DNA of 64,000 nt from Chrysogorgia sp. JL179-B06 (taxonomy: Eukaryota > Cnidaria > Anthozoa > Scleralcyonacea > Chrysogorgiidae). Positions 1 through 12,100 of the stretch are shown here, piece after piece (within the stretch, counting starts at the first letter, position 1; each line of letters begins with the position of its first letter). The position numbers and the translations under genes were made by a program. The notes under the pieces are model-generated. The model saw nothing but the letters and a program-made list of their open reading frames with translations. It was not told where the DNA came from and made no database searches. The stretch is from the NCBI GenBank assembly GCA_035772405.1, contig JAYKKM010000209.1, positions 186,001 to 250,000 of the forward strand, given 5' to 3'.

Positions 1-1522
1 GAAAAGAAAGTCCAAAGTCATGTTACGAAGGAGACAGAAGATATTGGAGAGAACGACAACCTTGATCCTAAACGTTATTCGTCTTGGAGACGCCTTATTC
101 ATGTTACGACCTGGCTGAAACGGTTCCTCCAGAATTGCAAGTCTGCACGTGAGTCACGAAAGCTGTCGAACGTGCTGCAGGGAGCCGAGCTCAGCGACGC
201 CCGAACGTTTTGCCTACGAAAAACACAAAGCGAGAGTTTTCCCGACCGAGAAAAAGACAAACGTTTAGTGAGGTTTTCGCCTCTTTTGGATGACGACAAA
301 CTGTTGAGAGTGGATGGCCGCCTCCGTCTTGCCGAGGACTTGCCATATGATACGAGGCATCCGATCATTCTCCCCAAGGATCATCCTGTGACAAAACTGA
401 TCATAGTCGACGCTCACAAGAAGCTTGGTCACGGTTCGGGAACAGAACACCTTTTGACGGAACTCCGTTCGAGATTTTGGATTGTGAAAGGAAGATTGAC
501 AGTCAGAGTGGTTGTTGAAAGTTGCACTGCGTGTCGCCGACAATTTCTCGCGAAGCCAACAGGTCAAAAGATGGCTCCTCTTCCTATGTCGAGATTAACC
601 CTACCTTTAAGAGCCTTTGAAAGAGTTGGTACAGACTTCGCTGAACCATTCTTAACGAAGCAAGGACGGGGAAAATGCAGAATGAAACGATATCTATGCC
701 TCTTTACATGCCTAGCGACCCGTGCAGTCCATTTAGAACTGGCGTACTCGTTGGACACGGACTCATTCATAAATGCATTCGTCCGGATGACTTCACGGAG
801 GGGGACGCCAGGATTTGTCTTATCGGATAACGGAACGAACTTTGTTGGGGCAGAGAAAGAGATGTGCCAGAAGTTACGCGAATTGGATCAAGAGAAGATC
901 ATAAAGAAAACAACCCAGTTCCAGCAAATCGAGTTAGACGTTTAACCCGCCATCGGCTCCTCACTTTGGAGGAGTCTTCGAGAGTATGATTAAGAGCGCG
1001 AAGAAAGCCATCAGAGCAATTTTAGGAAACGCTGAAGTCACAGACGAAGAATTACACACGGCAATTTGTGGGGCTGAAGGCCTGCTAAACTCAAGACCGA
1101 TCACATATGTCAGCTCAAGTCCCGACGACCTGGTACCTCTCACTCCTAGCCATTTCTTGGTAGGACATTTGGGCGGACAGTTTGCTCCTGAGACCACGAA
1201 AGAAGAAATATTCAACCCTAAGAAGCGTTGGAGACGTATTCAGCAGTTGATAACCCAGTTCTGGAAACGATGGCGAAAGGAATTTCTACCTAGCCTCAAC
1301 GTGCGAGGAAAATGGTTCAATCCCAAACGAGAGTTAATTGCAGGCGATGTCGTATTAGTTGTTGAACCAAACGCAAAGCGTGGCGAGTGGCCGCTTGGAC
1401 GAGTCCTAGAAACCTACCGAGGCGCCGATGATCTCATACGAGTCGTGAAGATTCGAGTTAAAGACAGTGAATACATACGACCAGTACACAGATTATGTCC
1501 GTTGGAGCAAGGCAAATTGTGA
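1..1522 (+). pseudogene. BEL/Pao retrotransposon pol, C-terminal part (integrase + DUF5641-like tail), one frameshift
   Basis: The frame is open from base 1, so the polyprotein enters from outside the window. It reads the connection region, an H-H-C-C zinc-binding module (GHG.. then CTACRR near 520-540) and the integrase core: first acidic residue in GTDFAEP (about 630-650), second in LSDNGTNFVGAEKE (about 820-860), third in HFGGVFESMIKSAK (about 963-1000). From about 1200 to 1520 follows the basic tail typical of BEL/Pao pol (KRWRRIQQL, GDVVLVVEPN, WPLGRV, RPVHRLCPLE). Frame 1 stops at 945. The rest is in another frame, and one extra base near 929-935 explains the break. Integrase inserts the cDNA into the genome. 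Family assignment is secure from motif order; the copy is inactive unless the indel is an assembly error. Confidence 0.93.
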
Positions 1523-1579
1523 GAACAACAATAAGGACAAAACTTTGACTTTATATATTAAGCGAATGTAGTAACATTC

Positions 1580-1589
1580 GGGAGGGAGA
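1580..1589 (+). other. Polypurine tract of the BEL/Pao element
   Basis: The ten-purine run GGGAGGGAGA lies directly before the first base of the LTR, where plus-strand priming occurs in LTR retrotransposons. It fixes the LTR start. Confidence 0.8.
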
Positions 1590-2252
1590 TGTTTTGGAGT
1601 GTTGATATTCGTTAACAAGTTAATGTTACCCCTCCCCCCCTTGGGACAAGTATGAAGAGACTGGGACGACGCGGTCGCGAGGAGGAAAATCGAGCGTGGT
1701 TTTGGTGATATTATTGACTTTTGACTTATATTGTGAGAGTATAAAAATACATGTTCAAAAACGACGATTCGACTATTGGTTTGTGTTAAATAAAAACACA
1801 CGTATATCGACGAGTTCTAGACAAGAACAGTTATATTTCCTCAATAACCCTTGTTTTGCAGTTTTTACTTTGTTTTTTGATGAATTGTTGACGTTATGAC
1901 GTCATCTAGTTTCTATGGCAACGGAAATAAGTTTATAGTATGATTTTGTTCAGTAATGACTTCTAAGAACTGTATTAGGTTTAGTTTGTGGGAAATCGTG
2001 TAATCGCATGTCGATATGTTTATTATCTGTCAACAAGTAGGAATAAGTGATTAGAGCTTGTATACGTAAGATATTAGAGAATAGCTAAGTGCGTATAAGT
2101 AACGAGTATAATCTATTTAGTGTGAATGTGTAAGTTCAGACCATATGAGAACCTTTTAGGCGATTGAAACCAAGTGATTGTGAATAAATTGTGAAACCTT
2201 AACAAAGCTATCGTGACTGTGGGCTTAACAGCCTCTAACGGCATTCCCAACA
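1590..2252 (+). repeat. BEL/Pao long terminal repeat (663 bp, TGTT...AACA)
   Basis: The LTR begins TGTTTTGGAG right after the polypurine tract and ends CCCAACA, a four-base inverted TGTT/AACA terminus. It is followed by a primer-binding-like site and a degraded gag, so this one LTR is flanked by pol on the left and gag on the right. It contains the palindrome TGACGTCA (CRE/ATF core) at 1897-1904, possibly part of its promoter. No second LTR copy is in the window, so the boundaries rest on the PPT, the terminal dinucleotides and the downstream PBS-like site. Confidence 0.75.
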
Positions 2253-2256
2253 CAAG

Positions 2257-2272
2257 TGGCACCTGCTGAAGG
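2257..2272 (+). other. Candidate primer binding site (starts TGG)
   Basis: TGGCACCTGCTGAAGG starts five bases after the LTR end. A tRNA-primed PBS starts TGG because tRNAs end CCA. I cannot name the tRNA. Confidence 0.45.
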
Positions 2273-2279
2273 AGAAAAA

Positions 2280-2690
2280 TGGAAGATTCTTCAAAGGGAA
2301 TTAATGCGAAACTAGAGTTATTACGAGTTACACATGAGGGTACTAAAAGAGGGTAGACAAGAAGAACCTCACTGGCATCGAACGGCAGAAAAGAACAATC
2401 GTGAGGACCGCAGAGGAAATTCATGAGCTCAAAGTGAAAGTACAGGAGCAGAAAATACTGAACAAATCCAAGTGTGGACGAACACTATAGAGCAACAGCT
2501 CGAGATTTATGATGACAAAGTCGCGACGCTAGACAAATTGTCGCACAAACTGAAATAAGTTGAGAGTGCGCAAGCAAAACAACACGATGAGAAACTGGAA
2601 GGCCGCGTCAGGCAAGATGTTTTTAAACAACAAATGGAGGAGTTTGACCAAAACAAAATTTGAACAAATCGAAAGAATGCCACACTTTAC
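2280..2690 (+). pseudogene. BEL/Pao gag remnant, frameshifted
   Basis: An ATG lies 28 bases after the LTR. The first frame runs about 25 codons to a stop. The reading then continues in other frames with charged, coiled-coil-like sequence (for example EQQLEIYDDKVATLDKLSH near 2485-2550 and QQMEEFDQNKFEQIE near 2630-2675), which resembles the helical N-terminal part of BEL gag. At least two frameshifts and several stops are needed. Its position straight after LTR and PBS is the main reason for calling it gag. The rest of the element is missing: nothing element-like is visible past about 2700. Confidence 0.55.
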
Positions 2691-2745
2691 GTGTTGGATA
2701 TACTTGGATATCGGACATTGTGGTGTTCTTTTGATCTGGTCTTGA

Positions 2746-4060
2746 GTGATCTCTTTAATTGTCTAATGCATTGTAGACGAAAAGACATTAATTATATAAG
2801 ACCAGAAATCGTACGTCAACAAAAACACACAAATTCAAACGAGTCGCATTCTTTCGATTTCTTAAAGATATCCAGTCTAAAGTTATATAGATACAATGTA
2901 GACAGTAAAATTTATTTACTAACAAGTAACTATTGTGCCGTTGTCTGGAGCTCGACATTTGTCCATGTTTAGCAATTTTAGATCACTGGCGGGTTTATGT
3001 TTACGCCGACTACACGTTTGCGATCTTTGTGCGTCTTTTATGCTCGCTGATGCCGTGGCCTGCAAACGTCAAATGAAAGAAGGTATGGAAGGCCAAAAAT
3101 TAAGAGAGTGTACTGTCTCTAGACATTAAGTATTTCGCAATAAAATCACAGAAAAGAATAATTCCATTGTATGCGTTTTAATTGTCTGTTTTGTGTAACA
3201 TATGATACTTACTGTCGAAATGACTCCATATAATGGCGCAATCAAATGATGTTTTCAAATGTAATGGTTTCATCGGCATTAATTTTGATTTACAATGAAC
3301 ATTTAATATTCACCATTAAACAATATATATTAATTTATTTTTAAAGTAAAAAAATAGTCAAATATAATCCATGTTCTACCCTATGCCTTGTGGGCATGAC
3401 GAAACTAGAATCAGTGGCATGAGTATAGTACAATATATAGCTTTAGTATGAATTGTAAGCAACTAAAAATTAAAAATTAGATAACCGCATTTATACAGAA
3501 TCCAATACTTACTAAAATTATGAGCAGAAAACAAATGATGTATGATGTCTTGTTTTGAAGCAATTTTTCTTCGGCAAATCTGGTATTCGAAACTCTTCTT
3601 GCCTCGCTCACCTACAACTTCAAGGAACAAGTGAACAACTTCTCTTTTTGGGTAGTAGGAAATATTATTTGGTACTGTTTCATGTGTCAAGTGAGGAATG
3701 TAGTTTTAAATTCGACTGTTGATATCTTATAACGATCATACCATGTAGCAAAGTGTATCTACCTTGTGTTACAGTCACTAGATAGAGAACTATTTTCTTG
3801 ACAAAAAAGATAGGAACAGGACGTGAAATAAAAGTCCAAATTCGAGACGGAGGATTTTACCGAGATTTCAAAGTCCGAGTGTCTATTGAAAAGGCGAACC
3901 GAAGGCGAACATTTTTAATGCACTACTACGCCTTTAAAAAATCCTGGTAAAGTCCGTCATCGAGCGTTTGAACTATATTTCAAAGTCCTAGTACTTTGAA
4001 ATATTTCAAAACGTCATCATGTGATCAGCTAGATGGATCTTCCTCCGGTTTCAAAACACT
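2746..4060. other. Gene-poor AT-rich stretch
   Basis: I recognise no gene here. A minus-strand ORF (3690-3463) contains CRRKIASKQDIIHHLFSAHN, which looks vaguely like a degenerate C2H2 finger and could be an exon relic, but nothing else supports it. Around 3830-4010 short fragments of 'aaagtcc' recur in both orientations and may be a decayed short repeat. Confidence 0.4.
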
Positions 4061-4066
4061 GATTAC

Positions 4067-4380
4067 TCAGGCCACCTGTCTGTGGTGGACGAGTCTAGCA
4101 TCCGGCTCTGTTTTTTGTCTATGTTGAGAAATCGCAATTATTGCATCATCGCGGCGAAGGCTCTGGGAACGAGTTTGCGTGCTTTTCTTCGCTCCTATTA
4201 ATCCCAACCTCGTACCCAGGGTCTTATCTCCGCTCGCCGCCTTCCGCTGAAGCGTGCGAGAAAGGGGGGCACAGTGGGGCTGTTTTTCAAATTTTGCCAA
4301 GCGCACTGCATTGTGGTTGTGTGCAGTGCGAGTAACGTTCTGCGCACAACGACAATGCAATGGGCCCATGTTATATAGAT
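4067..4380. repeat. GC-richer interspersed repeat fragment
   Basis: This block is markedly more GC-rich than its surroundings and contains CCTCGTACCCAGGGTCT followed by CGCTCGCCGCCTTCCGCTG-like sequence, a pattern I associate with dispersed elements in anthozoan genomes. It has no long ORF of its own. Family unknown. Confidence 0.4.
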
Positions 4381-4560
4381 CAGTGTAAATCAGTACATTA
4401 CCTTTCTTTCACGTGTTTTACTCGTCTGTGCCCTGTGGTTTGGATTAATATCAATTTCATTTTTGTTTTATTTCAATTTTATTTTTAAAGAAAATTAAAA
4501 AACAACAAAAACATTAATGGAATTGAGGTGAGTATTTAATAAATGCTTCTGTAAGTGTAA

Positions 4561-4785
4561 GTGTGAGTTGTTGTCAATTTTAATTCTGTCTTCATTCAGG
4601 GAAACGTTTGTAGCGTCATGTGTGAGTTGTCAATTTTAATTCTGTCTTCATTCAGGGAAACGTTTGTAGCGTCATGTGTGAGTAGTCAATTTTAATTCTG
4701 TCTTCATTCAGGGAAACGTTTGTAGCGTCATGTGTGAGTAGTCAATTTTAATTCTGTCTTCATTCAGGGAAACGTTTGTAGCGTT
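4561..4785 (+). repeat. Tandem repeat, about 56 bp x 4
   Basis: Four successive copies of a unit GTGTGAGT(A/T)GTCAATTTTA...GGGAAACGTTTGTAGCGTCAT. The first copy has a 3-base insertion (gtt) and the last two differ from the second by a T/A change. Copies are nearly identical, so the array is young. It is a minisatellite, not a CRISPR array: there are no variable spacers. Confidence 0.9.
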
Positions 4786-4860
4786 AAATAAAGTGTATTA
4801 TTATTAAAGTTTGACCTAAGGAACTATTTTTTGTGATTTAATATAGGGGTAGTGATTTCA

Positions 4861-5033
4861 GAACTGACTACAGCAAGCTGGGAGTTCTTTGTGCTATATT
4901 TCCACATGTGCCTGTACTTGCCATGACAGCAACTGCAAATGAGCAGGATAGAAAAGGCATTAAGGAATCATTGGGACTAAAGAAATGCAAGCATGTTATT
5001 GGCAATCCAGATAGAAAGAACATCTTATCTGTC
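4861..5033 (+). pseudogene. RecQ-like helicase fragment (motif III region)
   Basis: After a plausible splice acceptor (ttttgtgat...tttcag) the sequence reads TDYSKLGVLCAIFPHVPVLA followed by MTATANEQDR and DRKNI, the RecQ-type helicase segment after the DEAH box, with the TAT(A/S) motif III. Only this exon-sized piece is present. There is no Walker A, DEAH box or helicase C-terminal domain nearby. A separate, more complete RecQ-like copy is at 28659-30341, and that copy lacks precisely this block because of an insertion. It is likely a relic of a multi-copy RecQ-like family, possibly carried by a DNA transposon. Confidence 0.75.
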
Positions 5034-8000
5034 TACAATATACGTAAACGTTATTGTGCTACCTTACTTAGTTTTTTTTAAAAAGCGATATATCGAACAT
5101 GCCTTGATGTTCGTGATATGTCATCGTGATCAAGCGCCAAGAATTCCACGGAGCGCATCGAAAACATTCGTTATAATACAACAGAATTTTAAATTTTAAA
5201 AGTACTTCTACATGCTCGTACAATTCCATACTTTCAAAAAACATTCAGCCGACTCATCGCTTTCTATCAATACATATTTAATGTCTGTAGCTGCTGTACT
5301 TCAAAAGTTATACAAGTTAAAATGGATGTTACAGTTTCTATTGAAACAATTAAGCTAGTTCGCAGTTCGACATTTTTTACATTTAGATATCCAAATTTAA
5401 TACTATCATTGCTACAATACTATTAGCTTTTACTTCAATATAAACATAGCTACATTCGTTGGCTTTCAAATTGAGGTATATGCATACGTTGTGCTCCATA
5501 CTTTTACATACAAGCCCAAGTAGCCCGAGTTAACGCCTACCCGGCGTCTTGTTAAATATTAATTTCTTTTATTTTCGGTTCATGAATTATTAATGAATTT
5601 GAGAATGAAGCTGCTTTTTACTGACAAATTTCTATGTTATCGCCTAGAAATTAAGTGCAATTATAGAGAATAAATGTATCTCTTCCCCCAGGGATTGCAA
5701 AAAAGGCAGCTATATATTCATAATCTCATAGCTACCAGTAAACGTCTAAGACTATATAAATGAGGTATACCCACCATGCTTTTCGCAATTAGATTGTACG
5801 TTTGACTAATGACTATATTGCCTGTGTGGGCTGTGACAACTGACATAGCTGTATTTGCCATTAGGATGAAATCAAACGATCTTCGAAACGAGTCAGACCT
5901 GTCATCTCTCCCGGTGCCACCGGGAGACTCCCGGTTTTGACCCTTTTCTCCCGGTCTCCCGGTATGAAGGATTTTCTCCCGGTTTCTTGATTTAATTGTA
6001 ACAAGACGCCCGCTAGGCGTTAACTTGGGCCACTTAATCACTGGACAAATTAGGGAGATATGCCATATGGCGTGGATTTGGGATTTGGGCGGGGGGTATG
6101 GGTATGCAATTACCTCGGCTTTGCAGCCCGAGGAATGAGGAAGAAAAATCAGGCGTCTACACGCAGGCTACCCCCCCGCAGACGAAATTTAATGTAAACA
6201 CTAAACACGGGCAATGCTATTTTTTCTAATATCTGTTCGATTGAAGGTCTTCGTGTGTCAAAATTTATATAACAACAACGGAAAGGTATACGAAACATAT
6301 CTGTTACGAAATTACATCGGTTTAACGAACATAAAAGCATTAAATCATCGGGTAAACAACGAATAGATCTTGAAGCCATGTCCTTTGATTTTAGAGGCGA
6401 GTCTCGCTTTAATCGCTAATACGCATTTTCTTATATAACATCTGATCTTCACATTTTAAGTAGACGAAACCTACAGCGTTCGATTCGCCAGATTCAAGTG
6501 ATCATTTCGATATAGAATTGATGTAAATCGGATAAAAACACAACATTTCATGATTAAATTACGGAGTTTCACGGGATAAATGTCAACACAGTATAATAAT
6601 ATTTCCCTGCCCTTCGGCTGTCCTTTCCGTCTTCGTGATTGATCTCTCATCTGTGTTTCTTTCATCTTCACATTTTAAGTAGACGAAACCTACAGCGTTC
6701 GATTCGCCAAATTCAAGTGATCATTTCGATATAGAATTGATTTAAATCAGACAAAAACACAACATTTCATAATGATAAATATCACGGAGTTTCGCGGGAT
6801 AAATGTCAACACAGCATAATAATATTTCCCTGTCCTTCGGCTGTCCATTCTGTCTTCATGATTGATCTCTCATCTGTGTTTCTTTCACCTTGGAGAGAAT
6901 CTTTGCAATGGTTTGCAGGTTTACAGGTCTCGGTAAACTTTCCAACTGCGATTCATTGTCAATAAAACGAAAGTCCGAAATCGCTTTGCCTTGCAACGAC
7001 TATCTCTGTTTATATGTTGACGTTTCGTCCACGGTTCTCTCTTTAATCTCTCATCTGTGTTTCTCTCAGTCATCCAGTTATCTTGGAGAGAATCTTTGCA
7101 TTAATTTGCGGGTTTACAGGTCTCGTAAATGCTTTTCAGACTGCGATTCATTGACAACAAGACGCCTGCTCAGGCGTTCACTTGGGCTACTGATTTGGGA
7201 GCAAGGCATGCAAGCGAATATGAAGCGAGTTCGGACTTTCGTTTTATTGCCAATGAATCGCTGTTGGAAAGTTTACCGAGACCTGTAAACCTGCAAACCA
7301 TTGCAAAGATTCTCTCCAAGATGAGAGATCTTCAGATCAATCATGAAGACGGAAAGAACAGCCAAGGACAAACATATTATTACTCGGGCCTCCCCCCCTT
7401 GGGGGGAGAGCACGAGTCTTAGAAAGGGCTCTGTTTATTACTTGGGCTACTCCCTGTGGGGTAGTACCAAGTTTTAAAATGGGTCGCGATTCTTTATTTA
7501 ACCGGTCAACAGAATGCGTCTAAATTTCAAAAATGAGCGCTGACCATAAACGCGTGTGTTCATATTAACACGCTTCTTTGGTCGCCATTGATCAATTTTA
7601 AAGACTCTTAGTAGCAAGTTGTTTGTGATATTAAAGATTGATAAGGAATTTGGCTGGCAAGTATCTTACTCATAAACACGCTCATACTACTTACAATCGC
7701 AGCTGATGTGTACTCGATCAAATCTATGTTTACATGTTTTATTGAATCGATCAAACTGTTTAAATTTGTTGCTGAATTGTACTGAAATATGTTGCTCAAT
7801 TGCTGTAAATGGAAGAATGAAGAACATTGATGAAGTGATAAATGAACTTAATAATGAAGTGAATATGAACGCTGAATGGAAAAACGTTTATACATGTACT
7901 ATAAAGGTAACTCCTCTAACTGTAATATTTGTAATACATTTTATTGTCTGTATTGTTTATTGCAGTGTCATACAAAATAAAGTCGATGCTATTCAACATT

Positions 8001-8119
8001 TTCTTGTTTCATATATATACCAAGTGTACAGTCACATAATATTTTCCCTAATAAATCAGGAAACATCAACATGCCATCGGATGACCCTGTTTCACTTGAT
8101 AATAATTTGATGTGAACAT

Positions 8120-8650
8120 TATTATAGTTGGAGTTGTGCAAGCTGGTCTTATTAAATCATCAACCACCAATAATATGTTCCTCTAGTCTGGATTGACTTC
8201 ACGTCATTAACATATCTGATATTTCTGAAAAACCAAACTCTAATTACACTGGTATCAGTCTACAACACTTACAGCATTGTTGGAGTTGTACAAGTTCGTC
8301 TATTAAACCATCAACCACCAATTTCCTCTGGTCGCAAATGACTTCATAACATCAACATAAATTATTATGTAGCTGATATTATGTTATGAAAGACCAATCT
8401 CTAATGACAATGATGTCTGAAGTGAAGCTGAGCCTCTACAACCACATAGTTGTCCCTTTGGTATCAAATGACTTCATATTAACATCAACATAATTATTTG
8501 ATATTTATGAAAGACCAGATGCTAATAACACCCCTGTCTGAAGTGCAGTCCAAGAACCTCTACAACCAATTGCACAGTTGGAATTATACAAGTTGGTCCT
8601 GGCAATCACCAATTTATTACTCTGGTATTAAATGACATTATACCATTGAG
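8120..8650 (+). repeat. Degenerate tandem repeat, unit about 150-170 bp
   Basis: Four diverged units each contain, in the same order, 'ttggagttgtacaagttggtc', 'tcaaccaccaat', 'ctggtatcaaatgacttca', 'catcaacataat', 'gatatttatgaaagacca' and 'ctaat.acac...gtctgaagt'. Units start near 8128, 8279, 8445 and 8575. Old, substantial divergence. Confidence 0.7.
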
Positions 8651-8851
8651 TTGACTGTATATAATTGGTCAATGACACAGCAAAATTATGCAAGTTAAAC
8701 CTCAGTGTTAAATAAACTACTGTATACGGTATATAATTAGACACTCATTAAGAATCCAAGCAATTTCAAAACAGTCTGGTCTGCAACCATGCAACTTTAA
8801 TAAAAAATCAACCAGATAAAAAGGGTCATCATGCCGTCAAATTGTAAACTA

Positions 8852-8878
8852 CAGTACTGCTCAGAAATAACCTAACAC
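8852..8878 (+). repeat. Tc1/mariner-like terminal repeat relic
   Basis: CAGTACTGCTCAGAAATAACC matches, with two transitions, CAGTACCGCTCAGAAGTAACC at 33480, which lies upstream of an HTH fragment. Both are preceded by TA-containing sequence. Probably the end of a related element. Confidence 0.5.
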
Positions 8879-9073
8879 TGCGGGTGCGGTTATTTTAAAC
8901 AATGCTTGAACTAGTGTTAAACATTGGTAAATCATAATAATCTTCTATATTTATAACATAGAAAACACTTCATATTTTCAGCATTTGCATGCATTGGCAG
9001 TTTAGGCAAGGTTGAACCCAAAATATAAATGTGATAGTTTTGTTAAATACTGTTATTTTGGGTTATCATCCCA

Positions 9074-9158
9074 TGTCCTATTTACACCAAACAAACAGTT
9101 ACAGTTAAGGTCAGTTTGGGGGTTAATGATAGATCAAATATTTGGTGTAAATAGGACA
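9074..9158. repeat. Perfect 18-bp inverted repeat (stem-loop)
   Basis: TGTCCTATTTACACCAAA at 9074-9091 is the exact reverse complement of 9141-9158, with a 49-base loop. Confidence 0.9.
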
Positions 9159-12100
9159 TTTCGTGGGATTATTGGGGTGCCTTTGCAACGCTTTATATTC
9201 TGCGTGTGGGTTCGTTTGTTGGTTCAAAATCAGTGGTATATTTTTGACGCGACATTTTTGACGGTCGCTCTTTTGTGCCCGAAATGACGAAATATGGCAC
9301 AGTTTCCCGTGCATTTTTTTGATTAAATCATTGAAGAAACATAATACAATAGATGTACTGTCAAAAGTAAGTTTATTTTATCGATTTTAAGCTAAAATAC
9401 GGCAATATTTTTTTGTTTATATATTTGTGATTGTTTACTCTCCATAAACAGAGCCAGAGCCTGGGGAACCTGTGAATATGGCAGACAGCTTTATAAATAT
9501 TCTGACTGTTTAATATTTCGTTGGTTCGTTTAATTATTAATTAATATATAGTAATACTTGCAAGATGAATCTCAAAGGCACTGCATTTTAGAACTGTGTC
9601 TGGTACCATATTTTTCATATTAGATTCTGTATCCCACACTGCCGGCACCTGCTCCCCATATGTAGCCCAAGTTAACACCTAGCGGGTGTCTTGTTTTTTT
9701 TATTTTGGCAATGTCGCGAAATGGCAATTATTGCATCATTGTTGACTAAATTAGTAGACTAGTGAGTGAGACTATGAATGTGGGATTACTACACATGCGC
9801 AGTGAAGTTATCCCCAAAACAATTTTGCCCCCCGCAGTCGTTTAATCATCATCCCGATCAACCTCTTACCCAGGCTTTCCACCTTTGCGAAACTGAAAAC
9901 ACTGCGTATATTTCTGATTTATTTACTCATCTGATCTGACACCTTTCTTCGAGTGCTCTTCACTGAAAATCTTTGATGTGGCTGGCAAGTATCTTGATCT
10001 TATATACGCTCACAATCCAGATCGCTTTTGAAACGGGTTGGTCTACGATTTCGAGAACCTGTACTCGATCAAATTATATGTTTCCATTACGCTTTTTGTC
10101 TACTAAATGTTTAATAATTTAATATGAGACTCAACATATGAATGCTTGCATATGAATGCTGTATGGAATTAGGAAATATGTTAACTGTTCTGAGGTAGCT
10201 GTAATATTTTTATAAGCTTTGTTGCCTGTATTGTTTATTGTTATGTAATTATACAAAATAAAGTCGATGCTACAGTTTATTGTTTCATATTATACCAAGT
10301 AGAAGTACTATTATTAAAGTATGCAATGTTGCTATATATCGAATTAATTACCCTGTTTCACTTGATATTGTACCAGTAAGCTTAAATGGGGCTCCAAAAT
10401 GTTCTGGGTTATCAGTAAGTTTGTATCGATTGTTCATATTATAATATGCGAATGCTTACAAATGAACGTACAGTATATAAATCTCTGACACCCATACCAA
10501 CTATCAAGATCAAGGAGTAAAGAGTTTGTTGTTGTTTGACCTTGCTACTGCCAGCTAAATGCATGGTTTGATTTACTGCCATGCCTTATACACTGAGAAA
10601 AAGATTAACTGATTTAATGCTTGCTCAAACTGAACCTGTTTGCCGGACTGACCATATGAATTCTTATTACATGAGCACAGGCCGGCTCGCTTGCCAGGCT
10701 GACCCTGTTGACTAGAACTGGATTAGGTCAGCAAACAGGATGGCTCATTTGGTGGGGCAGACTTCTCAGTAAGCCAGCTTGGATACTGAGCCAACTCACC
10801 TTCATATAATCAAAGCCATTGGCCAACACTATGCTATGGGTTTGTAATGATGGAAAATTTAACCACCCCTGCACTGACAGCTGTATCATTACATGTACCA
10901 TTGTACCTACAACTATAGATTTGTGTATATTGAATTCAAATCACTGAATTTGCCTACAATGTCTTTCAACAAGCCACAACCTCAAGTAGCCCGAGTTAAC
11001 GCCTAGCGGGCGTCTTGTTATTATTATACTGTGTTGACATTTATCCCGTGAAACTCTGTAATATTAATCATGAAATATTGTGTTTTTGTCCGATTTAAAT
11101 CAATTCTATATCGAAATGATCACTTGAATCTGGCGAATCGAACGCTGTAGGTTTCGTCTACTTAAAATGTGAAGATCAGATGTTATATGAGAAAATGCGT
11201 ATTAGCGATTAAAGCGAGACTCGTCTCTAAAATCAAAGGACATGACTTCAAGATCTATTCGTTGTTTACCCGATGATTTAATGCTCTTATGTCCATTAAA
11301 CCGATGTAATTTCGTAACAGATATGTTTCGTATACCTTGCCGTTGTTCAATCGAACAGATATTAGAAAAAATAACATTGCCGCGTCGGGTATAATATATC
11401 ACAACAGCATCAGCATGTTTTATAGTGCCTGTCACTTCATTTATCACTTCGTCAATGTTCTTCATTCTTCCATTTACAGCAATTGAGCAACATATTTCAG
11501 TACAATTTAGCAGCACATTTAAACAGTTTGATCGATTCAATAAAACATGTAAACATAGATTTGATCGAGTCGGAACAACCTGTTTCGAAATCGCTCATCT
11601 TTTACTTTTAGTGTAGGTCTACCGCTATCGGTGTCTGCGATTGTAAGTAGTGTGAGCATGTTTATTATGAATATACTTGCCAGCCACATTCCTTATCAAT
11701 CTTATCACAAATTTGCTAGAGTCTTGAAGTTGATCAATGGCAATGGCGACCAAAGAAGCGTGGATGAATATAAGGTCAGCGCTCGTTTTCATCACTGAAA
11801 CAGTCAGACGTCATGAGAATAAACACTGAAACAGTCATGACGTCATGAGAATAAAGAAAACGAAATAAGATCACGTCAGTTTGATAGATGGGAATTAGTT
11901 GCATTTTGTTGACCAGAAAAATAAAAATAATAAAAATAAAAATAATACAGAAGTGCAGCCCGTTTTAAGACTTGGTGCTACCCGGTAGCCCAAGTAATAA
12001 AACGGGCCAAAATCGCTTAATTCGCTATTTATACGCCCACGCAATAATTACATTCTCTCGACGTATAAAACGACGAACAACATGACGAACACAGAAATCA

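Noticed and set aside
3463..3690. Possible C2H2 finger exon on minus strand
   Set aside because: Only one weak Cys/His pattern (CRRK...H..SAH) with no first Cys pair in proper spacing and no neighbours to support a gene.
4561..4785. Regular repeat array, CRISPR-like at first sight
   Set aside because: Units follow one another with no unique spacers and the DNA is clearly eukaryotic. It is a minisatellite.
7608..8110. ORFs on both strands that recur near 11202-11616
   Set aside because: They recur only because the DNA is an inverted repeat. The translations share no conserved protein features beyond that.
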